64,000 nt of DNA from Tenacibaculum gallaicum (lineage in GTDB: Bacteria; Bacteroidota; Bacteroidia; Flavobacteriales; Flavobacteriaceae). How positions within the stretch are numbered: the stretch's first letter is position 1; every line of letters starts with the position of its first letter. The DNA lies in the NCBI RefSeq assembly GCF_003387615.1, contig NZ_QUNS01000007.1:80503-144502 (forward strand), written 5' to 3'. A program made the translations under genes and the position numbers. This document shows positions 63,475 to 64,000 of the stretch, in pieces. The notes beneath the pieces were generated by a model that worked only from the letters and a program-made list of their open reading frames with translations, was not told the origin of the DNA and ran no database searches.

Positions 63475-63834
63475 AAACCTGGATAGTATCAAAAAAAATA
63501 TCAAATTTTGTGAATAGTCCAAAATTTATAAAGTATGCTGCTGATTCGTTATGAAATTTATATTTTCTACTCATTTTTTATATTCTATTTTTTAATCTTT
63601 CATTATCTATTATTACTCATACCGTCACGAGCAGGATGCTCGCGCTAGCGGGGGAGTACTTTTTGAAACTATCTACCTCTTCTTTTTCTTATAGAATTAA
63701 CAAGTTCAAGGAATGGAAATACTCAGACCTTGTCGAAATATATCATATTTTAAATCAAAACAAAAAGGTTGATACTCATCTTTTGAATCTTTTAAAATCT
63801 AAAATATAGACATAAACCATTTCATTTGTATAAA
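63475..63834. other. Gene-free stretch with a small hairpin
   Basis: No convincing reading frame is seen here on either strand. The only structure is a 6-bp perfect stem CGAGCA/TGCTCG with a 3-base loop at 63628-63642, followed by CGCTAGCG, GC-rich in otherwise AT-rich DNA. This looks like part of a dispersed repeat. Confidence 0.5.
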
Positions 63835-63905
63835 CGTCATTTCGACCAGAGGGAGAAATCTCATTTTTAATTGTTGAGATTTCTCAGTCATTCTTCCTTC
63901 GAAAT
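63835..63905. repeat. REP-like palindromic repeat
   Basis: CGTCATTTCGACCAGAGG leads into a perfect 11-bp stem GAGAAATCTCA/TGAGATTTCTC (63853-63863 with 63875-63885). TCGAAAT at 63899-63905 pairs with ATTTCGA at 63839-63845. This nested palindrome, with the phrase TCATTTCGAC at the edge, is a dispersed repeat familiar from Flavobacteriaceae genomes. Confidence 0.7.
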
Positions 63906-63913
63906 TGTAAAGG

Positions 63914-64000
63914 TTAACTAATTCGTTGACAATTTTGGTTAAAAATATTAGGAGGCACACCATTTAAACTTTGGTGTGGTCTTTCTTGATTATAATAATA
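63914..64000 (-). mobile_element. 3' end of an IS3-family-like transposase gene, continues beyond the window
   Basis: The last 28 codons before a TAA (63914-63916) read YYYNQERPHQSLNGVPPNIF, then NQNCQRIS. YNxERPHQSL is the conserved C-terminal signature of DDE transposases of the IS3/IS481 type. The right part of the element lies outside, so completeness cannot be judged. Confidence 0.8.

Overview
The window is chromosomal DNA of an AT-rich member of the Bacteroidota, most likely a marine Flavobacteriaceae. Tenacibaculum or a close relative is my guess, but the genus is inference. Signs of the group are a subtype iii type VI secretion system (T6SSiii), a PorT-like protein of the type IX secretion/gliding apparatus, a short ~290-residue housekeeping sigma factor, an archaeal-type prolyl-tRNA synthetase, GG-leader small peptides, and promoters of the form TTG-N19-TAnnTTTG. 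Two perfect examples precede a tandem pair of tRNA-Glu genes.

Layout. (1) 1-17186 is a nearly complete T6SSiii locus. tssB and tssC (sheath) read rightward. A long leftward operon carries tssE, tssF, tssH/clpV, tssG, tssN, tssK, two small coiled-coil membrane proteins (one probably TssO), a PKD-repeat membrane protein and tssR. It ends in a cargo cassette: a TssD (Hcp) tube protein with a C-terminal extension, a predicted LAS-type (M15-like) peptidoglycan peptidase, a lipoprotein that is the obvious immunity candidate, and a broken LysM gene at the left edge. TssD and the peptidase share a small domain that may be a loading adaptor. No VgrG, PAAR or plain short Hcp gene is present. (2) 17187-25400 holds a methionine sulfoxide reductase-like GAF protein, a 41-residue small protein, purH and the rod-shape operon mreB-mreC-mreD-mrdA-rodA. 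(3) 25560-33020 holds rpsT, two tRNA-Glu genes, proS, a Tyr/Arg-rich lipoprotein with an OmpP1/FadL-like porin, an Nfu-type Fe-S protein, ubiE/menG and porT. (4) 33050-41090 holds a MscS-like channel, an ECF sigma factor with a small partner gene, rpoD, rpe, a hidden GG-leader cysteine-rich peptide, a CBS protein, a Crp/Fnr regulator and cydAB. (5) 41140-41830 is an IS200-family transposase fossil and tRNA-Arg. (6) 41836-57997 is the division and cell wall (dcw) cluster on the minus strand, running from mraZ through rsmH, ftsL, ftsI, murE, mraY, murD, ftsW, murG, murC, ftsQ and ftsA to ftsZ, followed by a YqeY protein. Three perfect 10-bp MraZ-type boxes overlap the mraZ promoter. (7) 58101-63474 is a rightward run: alpha/beta hydrolase, engB, an RluA-type pseudouridine synthase, alkB, aldehyde dehydrogenase and nitroreductase. 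(8) 63475-64000 is repeat-rich and ends in the tail of an IS3-type transposase.

The observations I rate highest are the T6SS cargo cassette (shared adaptor-like domain, tetranucleotide repeat inside the immunity signal peptide, broken LysM gene), a palindromic repeat element that has replaced the start region of the essential gene murD, the hidden GG-leader peptide, and the MraZ box array. Gene starts were re-evaluated: several are GTG or TTG, and some long upstream extensions were trimmed. No sequence search could be run, so family assignments rest on recognition of motifs and gene order.
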